From Bacteroidales bacterium UBA3623 (lineage in GTDB: Bacteria; Bacteroidota; Bacteroidia; Bacteroidales; UBA932), in assembly GCA_002373715.1 (NCBI GenBank), contig DFLI01000110.1:1-23881 (forward strand): a stretch of 23,881 nt of DNA, in the 5' to 3' direction. Of the stretch, positions 1 to 6,575 are shown piece after piece (position 1 is the first letter of the stretch; every line of letters starts with the position of its first letter). The position numbers and the translations under genes are program-made. Under the pieces are notes generated by a model that saw only the letters and a list, made by a program, of their open reading frames with translations, ran no database searches and was not told the DNA's origin.

Positions 1-563
1 AGGCCAATGTAGGCTCTGCCGAGGTGAAGGGCGAAGGCATGGTGAACTGCCCGGTGGAGGGTGAATCTTCCGTGAAGAACCTCTCCGAAGGCCCGCTATA
101 CGCCACCCTGGTGAAGACGGCCCGCACGGGCGTTCGCACCGCCACCGCCAATGGCCTCAAGCTGGAAATCAAGTACACATCGGCCGAAACCGGTGCTGCC
201 GTGAATCCCGCCTCCCTGCCGCAGGGAACACGTTTCCAGGCCACCATTAAGGTAATCAATCCTTCCGCCGTGAAGGGCTATGAGAACCTGGCCCTGAACT
301 TTGCCATCCCTTCCGGTTGGGAAATTCAGAACGAGCGCCTTACCGGCGGTGTCTCCGAGGACGGCTACGACCACAAGGACATCCGCGACGACCGCGTGAA
401 CTGGTTCTTCGCCCTGCCCGCCGGCCGCAGCAAGACCTTCACCGTCCAGCTCCGTGCTGCCTACGAAGGCCGATACATGCTGCCTTCCACCATTGCGGAA
501 GCCATGTACGAGCCCGCCGTCCAGGCCGCGTCCGCCTCCGGCACGGCCGTAGTTACTGAGTAA
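1..563 (+). CDS. alpha-2-macroglobulin family protein, C-terminal end (partial)
   Basis: The reading frame is open to the left edge (first whole codon at 3), so only the last ~187 residues are visible. The end has the look of the terminal receptor-binding-like domain of bacterial A2M proteins: a YDHKDIRDDRVNWFF segment, then LRAAYEGRYMLPSTIAEAMYEP, the usual closing motif of YfhM-type A2Ms. The family is known for periplasmic lipoproteins that trap proteases after these cleave a bait region; bait and thioester regions would lie outside the window. Its TAA shares its last A with the ATG of pbpC (TAATG), which implies translational coupling, and the A2M-pbpC pair is a known association (E. coli yfhM-pbpC). 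The family call is confident. Whether this copy carries a thioester cannot be seen. Confidence 0.82.
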   Translation, partial: ANVGSAEVKGEGMVNCPVEGESSVKNLSEGPLYATLVKTARTGVRTATANGLKLEIKYTSAETGAAVNPASLPQGTRFQATIKVINPSAVKGYENLALNFAIPSGWEIQNERLTGGVSEDGYDHKDIRDDRVNWFFALPAGRSKTFTVQLRAAYEGRYMLPSTIAEAMYEPAVQAASASGTAVVTE

Positions 564-2881
564 TGGCCGGACCCCGTCATCCCCGGCTTAGACCGGGGAT
601 CTCTTTAGGGTTGGCTGTAATCCTTCTGGCCTACCTCTTCTGCCTGCCCCGGAACCTGTTCAAGGACACGGTGTACTCCACCGTGGTGGAAAGTGCGGAA
701 GGTGAACTCCTGGGGGCACGCATTGCGGCCGACGGGCAGTGGCGCTTCCCGCCCTGCGACACCGTGCCGCAGCGTTTTGCTACGGCACTGGTGCAGTTTG
801 AAGACCGGCAGTTCTGGTGGCATCCGGGCGTGAACCCGGTGGCCATGGGCCGGGCCCTGGTGCAGAACATTCGCTCCGGGCACGTGGTAAGCGGTGGCAG
901 CACCCTCACCATGCAGGTGATTCGCCTGAGCCGGCAGCGGGAGCGCACCGTGTGGCAGAAACTCATCGAATCCGTGCTGGCCACCCGGCTGGAACTGCGC
1001 TGCCGCAAACGCACCATTCTGGCCCTGTATGCCTCCCACGCGCCCTTCGGCGGCAATGTGGTGGGACTGGAGGCCGCGGCCTGGCGCTACTTTGGCCGGC
1101 CGGCTTCCGAGCTCTCCTGGGCCGAGGCCGCCACGCTGGCCGTGCTGCCCAACGCCCCTTCCACCCTGCACCTGAGCAAAGGGCGGGACGAACTGCTGGC
1201 CAAGCGCAACCGCCTGCTGAAACGGCTGCTGGAGCACGGGGATATATCGGCCGATACTTTTGAGGCGGCGCTGGAAGAACCGCTGCCGCAGGCGCCCCTG
1301 CCGCTGCCAGCCTATGCCACGCACTATGTGGAGCGCTGCCCCAAGGGTGAACGCACGCGCACCACTCTGCGGCTTTCGCTGCAGAAGGCTGTGAGCGCGG
1401 TGGTGGACCGTCAGAGCGACGACCTTGCCCGTGAAGGCGTGGCCGATATGGCCGCCGTGGTGATGGACAACCGTACCGGTCAGGTGGTGGCCTATGTGGG
1501 AAACGCATCGCCCTACCGCGAGCGCCCGGGCGTACAGGTGGATGTAGCGGCTTCTCCCCGCTCTACCGGCAGTATCCTCAAGCCTTTCTTATACGCTGCA
1601 GCGCTGCAGGAAGGCGATATCCTGCCCAACACCCTGCTTCCGGACATTCCCGTGAACCTGGGTGGTTTTGCCCCGCAGAACTTTGACCGGCAGTTTTATG
1701 GCGCCGTGCCTGCAGCCCAGGCCCTGGCCCGTTCCCTCAACGTGCCGGCCGTGTTCCTGCTGCGTCAGTACGGTGTTCCCAAGTTCCACGCACTCCTGAA
1801 GGATATGGGCCTCACCACCCTCACCCAGGAGCCTGAGCACTACGGCCTCTCCCTCATCCTGGGCGGCGGAGAGGGCCGATTGGACGAAATCACTGCCGCC
1901 TATTCCGCCATGGCAGCTTCCGTCGTGGCCGGCACCGAGCAGCCCGTCGTGGCCGGCACCGAGCAGCCCGTCATGGCCGGCACCGAGCAGCCCGTCATGG
2001 CCGGCACCGAACAGCCCGTCATGGCCGGCTTCGACCGGCCATCTCTGGCCATCTGGTACACCCTGGATGCCTTGAAAGAGGTGAATCGGCCCGACGAGCT
2101 GGACTGGCGGCTCATCCGCTCTGTGCGGAAGGCGGCCTGGAAGACAGGCACCAGCTACGGCTTCCGCGATGCGTGGGCTGTTGGCATGACGCCCGAATAC
2201 ACCATTGGCGTGTGGGTGGGTAATGCGCAGGGCCAGGGCGTGCCAGGCCTCACCGGCGCCCGCACCGCCGGCCCCGTGCTCTTCGATATCCTCAACCTCC
2301 TCCCCGCCTCCGACGCCTGGTTCGAGATGCCCGGTCAAGCCGGGCATGACGACCATCGCGTCATGGCCGGCCGCGACCCCCGCGTCATGGCCGGCCACGA
2401 CCGGCCATCTGCTGTGCTAGCCAACGTATGCACAGAGTCAGGTATGTTGGCCACGCCCGACTGCCCGTCAGAACAGATGCTTATTCCTGAGGCGGGGCTT
2501 CAGAGCGAAGCCTGCCCTTATCACAAGAGTGGCGAATTTGTGCTCACGCCGGCAATGGAATGGTTCTACAAGCCGCATCATCCGGAATATACCGGCGCTC
2601 GGAAGGCCGCCAGCACGCAGGTGATGGAGTTCATCTATCCCAGCTCCGGCACCACGCTCTACCTGCCCCGTCAGCTAAGCGGCCAGGTGGAAGGCGCCGT
2701 GTTCCGCGTGGCTCACCACTCCTCCGACGCCACCCTCTGGTGGCACCTGGACCAAAGCTTCGTGGGCGAAACCCGCTTCCTGCACGAACTGCGCCTGGCC
2801 CCCGCTCCCGGCCGTCACACCCTCACCGTAGTGGACCAGGATGGCAACACCACCACCGTCCGCTTCACCGTTGCGGAATAA
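563..2881 (+). CDS. pbpC: penicillin-binding protein 1C (bifunctional glycosyltransferase/transpeptidase)
   Basis: 772 aa. A single N-terminal membrane anchor (about residues 13-29) is followed by a family 51 glycosyltransferase domain with the catalytic Glu in FEDRQFWWHPG (E80) and GGSTLTMQ (111-118). The transpeptidase domain has S337-I-L-K340, S391-L-N393 and K527-T-G529, and a BiPBP_C domain occupies about 687-772. All class A catalytic motifs are present, so it should polymerise and cross-link peptidoglycan at the periplasmic face. The start was chosen because ATG overlaps the A2M stop (TAATG), as in coupled yfhM-pbpC pairs. Oddities: a palindromic element encodes much of the short cytoplasmic N-terminus (residues 5-14). 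A tandem 8-residue repeat (V-[VM]-A-G-T-E-Q-P, residues 454-485) sits between the SxN and KTG motifs. A second palindrome-derived block fills about 588-616, between the transpeptidase and C-terminal domains. These insertions look tolerated rather than functional. Confidence 0.95.
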   Translation: MAGPRHPRLRPGISLGLAVILLAYLFCLPRNLFKDTVYSTVVESAEGELLGARIAADGQWRFPPCDTVPQRFATALVQFEDRQFWWHPGVNPVAMGRALVQNIRSGHVVSGGSTLTMQVIRLSRQRERTVWQKLIESVLATRLELRCRKRTILALYASHAPFGGNVVGLEAAAWRYFGRPASELSWAEAATLAVLPNAPSTLHLSKGRDELLAKRNRLLKRLLEHGDISADTFEAALEEPLPQAPLPLPAYATHYVERCPKGERTRTTLRLSLQKAVSAVVDRQSDDLAREGVADMAAVVMDNRTGQVVAYVGNASPYRERPGVQVDVAASPRSTGSILKPFLYAAALQEGDILPNTLLPDIPVNLGGFAPQNFDRQFYGAVPAAQALARSLNVPAVFLLRQYGVPKFHALLKDMGLTTLTQEPEHYGLSLILGGGEGRLDEITAAYSAMAASVVAGTEQPVVAGTEQPVMAGTEQPVMAGTEQPVMAGFDRPSLAIWYTLDALKEVNRPDELDWRLIRSVRKAAWKTGTSYGFRDAWAVGMTPEYTIGVWVGNAQGQGVPGLTGARTAGPVLFDILNLLPASDAWFEMPGQAGHDDHRVMAGRDPRVMAGHDRPSAVLANVCTESGMLATPDCPSEQMLIPEAGLQSEACPYHKSGEFVLTPAMEWFYKPHHPEYTGARKAASTQVMEFIYPSSGTTLYLPRQLSGQVEGAVFRVAHHSSDATLWWHLDQSFVGETRFLHELRLAPAPGRHTLTVVDQDGNTTTVRFTVAE
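576..603 (+). repeat. palindromic element, copy 1 (pbpC N-terminus)
   Basis: Stem ATCCCCGG (579-586) pairs with CCGGGGAT (593-600) around the 6-nt loop CTTAGA. The palindrome is bordered by GTC on the left and CTC on the right, which gives it an orientation. It starts 13 nt into pbpC, with the G of GTC at codon position 2, and encodes the arginine/proline-rich start of the protein just before the membrane anchor. Confidence 0.75.
1922..2045 (+). repeat. 24-nt in-frame tandem repeat ending in palindromic element copy 2
   Basis: Four complete 24-nt units (1922-1945, 1946-1969, 1970-1993, 1994-2017) encode V-V/M-A-G-T-E-Q-P. Units 1-2 have GTCGTG and units 3-4 have GTCATG. Immediately afterwards comes a full palindrome (2018-2045) with ATGGCCGG (2021-2028) pairing with CCGGCCAT (2035-2042). 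Each tandem unit begins with the left half of the palindrome (GTCATGGCCGGC), so the array appears to have grown from the mobile element. The array lies inside the transpeptidase domain, between SxN and KTG, and being a multiple of 3 it keeps the frame. Confidence 0.85.
2324..2350 (-). repeat. palindromic element, copy 3 (inverted orientation)
   Basis: ATGCCCGG (2327-2334) pairs with CCGGGCAT (2340-2347) around TCAAG. The GAG border is on the left and GAC on the right, so read on the minus strand it matches the GTC...CTC orientation of the other copies. In pbpC it is translated as EMPGQAGHD, lying after the transpeptidase domain. Confidence 0.75.
2360..2411 (+). repeat. palindromic element half copy plus full copy 4
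   Basis: A left half (GTCATGGCCGGCC, 2360-2372) is followed 12 nt later by a full copy (2384-2411) with ATGGCCGG (2387-2394) and CCGGCCAT (2401-2408) around CCACGA. They are translated as VMAGRDPR and VMAGHDRPS. Together with copy 3 they make a composite low-complexity linker between the transpeptidase and BiPBP_C domains of PbpC. Confidence 0.72.
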
Positions 2882-2935
2882 TCTATAACGCCAAGCTCAA
2901 CATTCTCTGAAATGGATAAAATTGTTCCGTGTCTG

Positions 2936-2997
2936 AAGTGGTACATTTGAATCCGTCACAGACGGTACATTAGAAAACGCTCCAAAAGGTACATTCA
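2936..2997. mobile_element. possible insertion-sequence end remnant (three GGTACATT boxes)
   Basis: GGTACATT occurs at 2940-2947, 2964-2971 and 2988-2995, exactly 24 bp apart. The intervening bases are also weakly alike (GAA at repeat positions 10-12 and CG at 15-16 in the first two units). Multiple spaced terminal repeats of this sort are typical of IS21-family ends, and the wording GTGGTACATTTGAATCCG resembles such ends from memory. No transposase gene is present, so at most one end survives. Iterated protein-binding sites are the alternative. The last box abuts the orphan PbpC-like fragment. Confidence 0.4.
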
Positions 2998-3333
2998 ATG
3001 CGCTATTTGCAGTTTTACAAGCCGCATCATCCGGAGTATGTGGGAGCCCGCAAGAAGGACGCTTCGGCCCAGGCCATGGAGTTTATCTATCCCAGTTCCG
3101 GCACCGTCCTATACCTTCCCCGCCAACTCTCCGGCGAGGTGGAAGGCGTGGTGTTCCGCGTGGCGCACCATAGCTCAGATGCCACCCTCTGGTGGCATCT
3201 GGATCAAAGTTTTGTGGGAGAAACACGTTTTATCCACGAACTGCGGCTGGCCCCGCCCATCGGAAAACATACCCTCACGGTAGTAGACGGAGACGGTAAC
3301 TCTGTCACGCTCCCCTTTACCGTAGCGGAATAA
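2998..3333 (+). pseudogene. orphan duplicate of the PbpC C-terminal (BiPBP_C) domain
   Basis: A 111-aa frame whose residues from FYKPHHPEY onward align without interruption to PbpC residues 668-772, at roughly 85% identity by eye and the same C-terminus (FTVAE). Similarity begins abruptly at 3013, right after the putative insertion-sequence end. The first five codons (M-R-Y-L-Q) have no counterpart in PbpC, and no signal peptide, membrane anchor or catalytic domain is present. If translated it would be a cytoplasmic fragment. It is best read as the 3' relic of a second pbpC copy, or a product of rearrangement at the insertion sequence. The many synonymous differences mean the duplication is not recent. 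The frame is still open, so a live small protein is not excluded. Confidence 0.7.
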
Positions 3334-3338
3334 AAGGG

Positions 3339-6300
3339 CTAATCGTGCTGACCGTCCGTGTGGTACAGGGAACCACGGAATGCCTTTCCGATGATACGCT
3401 TGATAACGATATCGCGGCTGGCGGATGCCTTGAGCGTCAATCTTGCTTCCTTTGTACCCCGGGGGAGAGTCCAGAGATACTGATTCTCGCTTCCCAGATA
3501 CTGGTAGTACACGCTCTCTTCCGGAATCATAGGTTCCTCTACCGATTTAGGAATGCTGGGGATATTATTACTATCCTTGGCGTACTCAATAATGAAGCAA
3601 TAAATATCGCATTCAGTTGCCGTATGCGTATTGCCGCTTTTTTTATAGACTTCGGCAGAGATTTCATAAGTGTCTCCTTTTTCCAATCTGACACCGGAGG
3701 CGTCCACACTGGAAATTTTATTGAATCCTACGCCCAGATAACTGCTATAAGTGACCTCGGTCTTACTCTCTTCATACCACAATTTGTCTGTCTTCCACTT
3801 ATCGGAAGTAAAATTCCAGGTAAAGATATTGCCGTTAAATCGGCCGGCCTCCACAGGCTCCTCTACATATCCCACGGAAGAGAGAATAAACGAAACCTTG
3901 CTGGTAATCTGTTGGTTCTGGTTCGTGGTCATCTCGGCCCAGAAATAATTATCTGCGCCCGTATAAGTATTGTTATGGAGTGTTGCCACGTTAAAACCGT
4001 TAAGATAGCCATTGGGAATAGTTATTCCTGCTCCTTCTTCTCCGGGTATAATCTTTACCGTAGGTGCTATTTTATCCCTATCCGTACTGAATCCGAACAG
4101 AACGGTTTTTGAACCACTGGAACTGTTCACATATCCATAAGCCACATTGGAAGATTTGTCGGCTCTGCTTGGCATAGTTACGGCATCCACAAAACTCACA
4201 TTGGTGAAATGCCAGGGCACCAGGGTGGCCGGTTCGTAAACACCGTTGTCCGTGGATAATTTCACCGACACATCGCCGCCTGTTTCCGTGGTCAGCAAAT
4301 CAAATACCATATCCTGGGCCTGGGGCTTATAGGCATACTTTCCGGAAGCATCCGGCAGCCAGTTGGGGTCACAGGGTTTAAGGTTCTTCAGTTCCAGGAA
4401 TACCGTCTCTTCGTAAGAATCGCGCTTGAGCATCATACTGGCCGACACTTTAACCGGAGCGTTTTTGGCATAAGGGATGGAAGTGATAAACTTAGGGTCC
4501 TTGAAAGACTCAAAATTGACAAAATCCGTCTCTCCCGGCTCGAAGTAACGGTTTCCTACATAAATCGTGGTGGCACTCTCATCACAGTTGGTCTTAAAGT
4601 AGCTGGAGAAGGTACGCCAACGGCTCTCGTGTTCATAATCCAACTCGGACTTGATGCTTTTATATTCGTCCCAGGTGACCGTACGCTGGAAATAGAAGGC
4701 ATTCTTTCCAGTGCCACTCAAGGAAGGGCCCGACAGCACCGGCATCACAATCTGCGTTTCCGTATTGTCCGCGGTAAGCGTCAACTTCTCGGCCTCAATA
4801 TTGAAGGCCAGCGGGAACATCGATTCCACCAGACCATCCGGAATGGACACATCCACCTTGACTTTCTGCCCACTGGTTCTGAGGATGGGATCATCGCCAC
4901 AGCTCACCCGCATGGGCTGAATGGGCAAAAGCGAAATCACGATATCGCGGTACAAGGGGCTTTCCTCTGGGTCGTTTGGTTTTGTCTTGCACTGGACCCG
5001 AAGCGTCTGGGTGCGGGCGCGGGCCTCGCCGGGAGAGGCAATCTCATAGGTAATGGTCCTCCAGCCATAGTTGTCCGGTATCTGATCCGTTTCAGGATTG
5101 AAACCTTCCGGCAAACCAACGGCCTCGTGTATCTCCACATTTTTGATAACGCCTGCAGTCGGAGGGTCAAGGAAGTAAGTCACGCATTCATCCTTCAAAT
5201 TGGGCAGCGGGTCCGGTTTTTGGTCCATATTGTCATAAAAAACCACGAAAACCGAATCCTCCTGAGCGTGGATATAGGTCTTGGACATAAAAGGCTGGAT
5301 AGCCATCCTTCGGGTGCCGTCGGAAATGTCCGGAAGGTGCGATGCATTGACATCGGCCGATACATCCGCACTGCCGGCAGCAGCCGCAGCCTCGGCCGGG
5401 GTAGCGTGGCCCTTGGCCGAAATCTTCTGGATATTGATCTGATACCTGAAGTTGCGGAGCACGGGATAATACTTGCTGCCGGACATCAGGTCCACCTTAT
5501 AATAACACAGGACGCCATTCGTCCTTTCGTCTTCACTGAGCGAGGTGTCACTGGGATTTTTGTACAATCCATACAAAATCACATACGTGGGAGGAATGGT
5601 TCCGTCGGGTATGGGGCGCTCATAAAGATAAACCGTATGGGCCTCGTCATCCACCTTAGGATTGGCGATATACTGTTTAACCCCGTTCGTATAATTCGTA
5701 AAATCCTCCTCGCTGGGAACCGTAGCATCAAAGGGAACACTCGAAGGAAGGTTGCCGGAGTAATCGTAATCCTCTCCGATCAGCTCGTCGAAACTCAAGT
5801 CCTTGTAATTGTCAATAAAGCCTTTGACTCCCCCATACGGGACCAGCGTACCCTGCGAAGGGACATTCACAACGGCAAAGCTATATGGGGTAAAATTGCA
5901 GTCATCCTCGGCAGAGAGCTCTATCTTGGCCCAGTTACGGATTAGGCCGACATTCTTAACCTTAAATTGCGCCTTTAATGACTCGGAAGGGACATAAGGC
6001 TCTCCCTCCTCACGGCGACGAGTGGTTCCTTCGGGATAGATATAGTACTCCACGTTATTCTCATCCTTGGCGGTCTGGGCAGAAATTTTGTCCAGACGCA
6101 CCATCTGCCAGAAACCACCTTCTCCCGCTTCGCCCAAAAGCGAGGGCAGCACTTCGCTGTCTCGACCAAAGGGAATGCTGACGGGACCGTTTCCAATCAG
6201 ATGAACCGTTCGCGGGGAGTTGCTAAGGGGCAAAGAGATGGTACAAGAATACTTGAAAACATCCTTGGTCTTGGTCTCACCCTTCTGATCCTTATACTCA

Positions 6301-6575
6301 TAATTATATGTACCCTCATACACGGGTGTATATGTCTTATACTCTTTCAAATAGCCAGAACCGCCAAAAACTGCCACCCCTATGTTCTTAAGGTCTTCTT
6401 TTGCTCCCTCTCCCAGCGTCTTGGTGGTGGGGGCCTGCTCACTGGTCACGGTAAACGCCACCTCAACCCGGCCCTCGGGGTCGGTCTTATCCAACTCCGG
6501 TTCCAGTTCCACTTCCCGGTTGCAGCTATACGCTGCCAACGCGGCCATCGCTATGATCAACCACTTTTTCATCAT
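3339..6575 (-). CDS. large DUF4906-like fimbrial tip/adhesin lipoprotein
   Basis: 1078 aa, last gene of the fimbrial operon. The signal peptide ends in a lipobox (LAAYSC, Cys18), so it should be exported and lipidated. An N-terminal fimbrillin-like region is followed by motifs seen in Bacteroidales DUF4906-type fimbrial proteins: LIRNWAKIEL, PVLRNFRYQINIQKI with a G-H-A-T-P-A-E-A stretch after it, and DISDGTRRMAIQPF. The last ~450 residues are rich in beta-type, Asn/Thr-containing segments and probably form extra Ig-like or binding modules. The ATG overlaps the TGA of the upstream tip gene (AATGATG), giving coupled translation. By size and position it may be the distal adhesin, analogous to the large Mfa5 of P. 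gingivalis, but no vWA MIDAS motif was noticed. Receptor unknown. Confidence 0.7.
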   Translation of the reverse strand: MMKKWLIIAMAALAAYSCNREVELEPELDKTDPEGRVEVAFTVTSEQAPTTKTLGEGAKEDLKNIGVAVFGGSGYLKEYKTYTPVYEGTYNYEYKDQKGETKTKDVFKYSCTISLPLSNSPRTVHLIGNGPVSIPFGRDSEVLPSLLGEAGEGGFWQMVRLDKISAQTAKDENNVEYYIYPEGTTRRREEGEPYVPSESLKAQFKVKNVGLIRNWAKIELSAEDDCNFTPYSFAVVNVPSQGTLVPYGGVKGFIDNYKDLSFDELIGEDYDYSGNLPSSVPFDATVPSEEDFTNYTNGVKQYIANPKVDDEAHTVYLYERPIPDGTIPPTYVILYGLYKNPSDTSLSEDERTNGVLCYYKVDLMSGSKYYPVLRNFRYQINIQKISAKGHATPAEAAAAAGSADVSADVNASHLPDISDGTRRMAIQPFMSKTYIHAQEDSVFVVFYDNMDQKPDPLPNLKDECVTYFLDPPTAGVIKNVEIHEAVGLPEGFNPETDQIPDNYGWRTITYEIASPGEARARTQTLRVQCKTKPNDPEESPLYRDIVISLLPIQPMRVSCGDDPILRTSGQKVKVDVSIPDGLVESMFPLAFNIEAEKLTLTADNTETQIVMPVLSGPSLSGTGKNAFYFQRTVTWDEYKSIKSELDYEHESRWRTFSSYFKTNCDESATTIYVGNRYFEPGETDFVNFESFKDPKFITSIPYAKNAPVKVSASMMLKRDSYEETVFLELKNLKPCDPNWLPDASGKYAYKPQAQDMVFDLLTTETGGDVSVKLSTDNGVYEPATLVPWHFTNVSFVDAVTMPSRADKSSNVAYGYVNSSSGSKTVLFGFSTDRDKIAPTVKIIPGEEGAGITIPNGYLNGFNVATLHNNTYTGADNYFWAEMTTNQNQQITSKVSFILSSVGYVEEPVEAGRFNGNIFTWNFTSDKWKTDKLWYEESKTEVTYSSYLGVGFNKISSVDASGVRLEKGDTYEISAEVYKKSGNTHTATECDIYCFIIEYAKDSNNIPSIPKSVEEPMIPEESVYYQYLGSENQYLWTLPRGTKEARLTLKASASRDIVIKRIIGKAFRGSLYHTDGQHD

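Noticed and set aside
605..1324. Antisense frame over pbpC as an extra gene
   Set aside because: It overlaps the glycosyltransferase domain entirely and has no signal, motif or promoter.
1922..2017. CRISPR-like array
   Set aside because: The 24-nt units are directly adjacent with no spacers, and they are translated in frame within pbpC.
2940..2995. Replication-origin iterons
   Set aside because: Only three boxes, with no initiator gene or AT-rich unwinding region nearby; an insertion-sequence end fits better.
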